DNA from: Candidatus Adiutrix sp.
Lineage (GTDB): Bacteria > Desulfobacterota > Desulfarculia > Adiutricales > Adiutricaceae
DNA length: 6,811 nt
NCBI GenBank assembly: GCA_031273445.1
Contig: JAISRV010000194.1
Location: forward strand, 1-6,811
Direction of reading: 5' to 3'
Shown piece by piece: positions 5,825 through 6,811 of the stretch (its first letter is position 1; each line of letters opens with the position of its first letter). A model generated the notes under the pieces. The model worked only from the letters and a program-made list of their open reading frames with translations, did no database searches and was not told where the DNA came from. The position numbers were made by a program, and so were the translations under genes.

Positions 5825-6042
5825 AAAAATATACGGTGCAAATATTGTCCGAACGCTGCAAGGGCTGTGGCCTGTGCCGCGAAGTCTGCTCCCGGCAAGT
5901 GCCGGAAAATTCCGGCTGTTTTAACCGCCACGGTTATGAATATTTCCGGGCCGCCCAGACCGAGGACTGCGTCGGCTGCCGCCGTTGTCTGATGGTCTGC
6001 CCCGATTTCAGCATCGAACTGACCGAGACCGGAGGCGCGTGA
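5821..6042 (+). CDS. korD: Ferredoxin-like delta subunit with two [4Fe-4S] sites (KorD type)
   Basis: This 73-residue protein has two CxxCxxCxxxC motifs, with ligands C13, C16, C19, C23 and C50, C53, C56, C60. The second is followed by Pro as usual; the first is followed by Ser. C33 is an additional cysteine. It is the electron-transfer delta subunit that carries electrons from the beta-subunit cluster towards ferredoxin. The start is a GTG overlapping the gamma stop (GTGA), with GGAGG (5811-5815) five bases upstream. Delta is last here, whereas many kor operons place it first (korDABC). The downstream ORF starts inside its stop codon, so all genes of the operon are coupled. Confidence 0.9.
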   Translation: MKKYTVQILSERCKGCGLCREVCSRQVPENSGCFNRHGYEYFRAAQTEDCVGCRRCLMVCPDFSIELTETGGA

Positions 6043-6811
6043 TGATCCCCGTCACTTTTCAGCAACTGGCCGATCAGGTTTTAAAGGACAAAGGGCCGAA
6101 AACAGTGGCGGCCGTGATCGCCCCCGAAGACGCCCACACCCTGGAGGCGGTCGTCTACGCCGCTGATCAGGGCCTGGTCGAGCCGCTTCTGTTCGGCCGG
6201 AAAACGGCCGTCAAAGCCGATATCTACGACGCGGTGGTGGTCGATGAGCTGGAAGACATCGCCCGCTTCACCGGCGTTCCCCAACTGACCCGACGGGCCT
6301 CCTGCCACGTCCTGAACATGCGGGCCGTGGCCCTCAAGACCGCCCAAAAATACGGCCGCCTTTTTCAAGATTTGAATTTCGTGGTCTGCCACATGGGCGG
6401 GGGCATCACCGCCACGGTCATCAGCCGGGGCCGGATGATCGACGCCCTGACCGACGAGGAGGGATCTTTCTCCCCAGAAAGGGCCGGGGGCGTGCCCTGC
6501 CGTCAGTTGGCGGATCTCTGCTATTGCGGCCAATACAGCCGCCAGGAGATCACCAAGCTCATGCGGGGCAGGGGCGGGCTGGTGGCCTACCTGGGCGCCA
6601 ACAGCGCCCTTGAAGTCGAAAAACGTATCGCCGCCGGCGACCACCGGGCCGAGCTGATTTATTCGGCCATGGCCTACCAGACCGCCAAGGGCATCGGCGG
6701 GCTGACCACCGCTTTGAAGGGCCAAGTCGACTACATCGTTCTAACTGGGGCCCTGGCCCGGTCGCCCCGTTTCCTCGACCAGGTTCGGGAGCGGATCGGC
6801 TTCATCGCCCC
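6042..6811 (+). CDS. Ptb-Buk chimera: phosphate butyryltransferase N-terminus joined in frame to butyrate kinase C-terminal part (cut by window edge)
   Basis: The frame is open for 256 codons to the window end. The start is ATG overlapping the delta stop (TGATG), with GGAGG (6031-6035) six bases before it. Residues 1-~55 resemble the start of phosphate butyryltransferase, including VAAVIAPEDAHTLEAV (22-37) and GLVEPLLFG (44-52). From about residue 58 the protein is butyrate kinase, entering at the family's mid-protein motif: IYDAVVVDELEDIAR (61-75), then HMGGG (117-121), SFSPERAGG (142-150), GRGGLVAYLG (176-185) and LTGALA (234-239). Buk normally has ~118 residues before the first of these, including NPGSTSTK, which is absent. 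Most of Ptb is also missing. Codon use looks uniform and there is no stop, suggesting a recent in-frame deletion or an assembly collapse. Kinase and transferase activity are both unlikely. The parent enzymes would convert acyl-CoA to acyl phosphate and then to acid plus ATP. Confidence 0.8.
   Translation, partial: MIPVTFQQLADQVLKDKGPKTVAAVIAPEDAHTLEAVVYAADQGLVEPLLFGRKTAVKADIYDAVVVDELEDIARFTGVPQLTRRASCHVLNMRAVALKTAQKYGRLFQDLNFVVCHMGGGITATVISRGRMIDALTDEEGSFSPERAGGVPCRQLADLCYCGQYSRQEITKLMRGRGGLVAYLGANSALEVEKRIAAGDHRAELIYSAMAYQTAKGIGGLTTALKGQVDYIVLTGALARSPRFLDQVRERIGFIA
6194..6210. repeat. Paired CGGCCG hexamers at the chimera junction
   Basis: CGGCCG occurs at 6194-6199 and 6205-6210 with GAAAA between. 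The hexamer is itself palindromic, so the pair is both a direct and an inverted repeat. It coincides with residues 52-57, exactly where Ptb-like sequence gives way to Buk-like sequence. It may mark a recombination or misassembly point, but the hexamer is common in GC-rich DNA. Confidence 0.4.

Noticed and set aside
5821..6042. Stand-alone ferredoxin gene unrelated to the oxidoreductase
   Set aside because: It is translationally coupled at both ends (4-bp overlap upstream, shared base with the next start) and matches the delta-subunit role.
6081..6725. 214-codon minus-strand open frame opposite the Ptb-Buk chimera
   Set aside because: It has no family resemblance and covers sequence that codes for recognisable Ptb and Buk motifs on the plus strand; long antisense frames are expected in GC-rich DNA.
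1..6811. tRNA, rRNA, CRISPR array, insertion sequence or phage gene
   Set aside because: No cloverleaf, regularly spaced repeats, transposase motif or long terminal inverted repeats were seen on either strand.

Overview
The window looks like chromosomal DNA of an anaerobic, GC-rich bacterium, probably a Desulfobacterota (deltaproteobacterial) relative. This is inferred from gene content: a ferredoxin-dependent 2-oxoacid oxidoreductase, sigma-54 control by a PrpR-type activator, and phosphate butyryltransferase/butyrate kinase sequence. No marker gene is present to prove the taxonomy. The coding parts are GC-rich. The 558 bp between the two divergent transcription units is strikingly AT-rich.

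Layout. Positions 1-571 (minus) hold the N-terminal 190 codons of an exported metallo-beta-lactamase-fold hydrolase, with its own sigma-70-like promoter at 620-648. Positions 762-2741 (minus) hold a complete 659-residue sigma-54-dependent activator (PrpR_N, PAS, AAA+, Fis-type HTH). Positions 2742-3299 are a divergent regulatory region with several inverted and direct repeats and a near-consensus -24/-12 promoter (3157-3172) facing right. From 3300 to the end runs one tightly packed plus-strand operon: alpha, beta, gamma and delta (2x[4Fe-4S] ferredoxin) subunits of a KorABCD-type 2-oxoacid:ferredoxin oxidoreductase, then an unfinished ORF at 6042.

The activator probably binds repeats in the AT-rich region and drives sigma-54 RNA polymerase at 3157-3172. 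The oxidoreductase would turn a 2-oxoacid plus CoA into acyl-CoA, CO2 and reduced ferredoxin. A phosphotransacylase and acyl kinase would normally follow and turn the acyl-CoA into acid plus ATP, a logic that resembles the sigma-L/BkdR-controlled bkd operon of Bacillus.

The most striking feature is the last ORF. Its first ~55 residues look like the start of phosphate butyryltransferase (Ptb). From about residue 58 it continues in frame as butyrate kinase (Buk) from the middle of that enzyme onward, without the kinase N-terminal phosphate-binding motif. It looks like an in-frame ptb-buk deletion fusion of roughly 1.1 kb, or an assembly collapse. The junction lies beside two CGGCCG copies. I see no RNA genes, CRISPR array, insertion sequence or phage gene.
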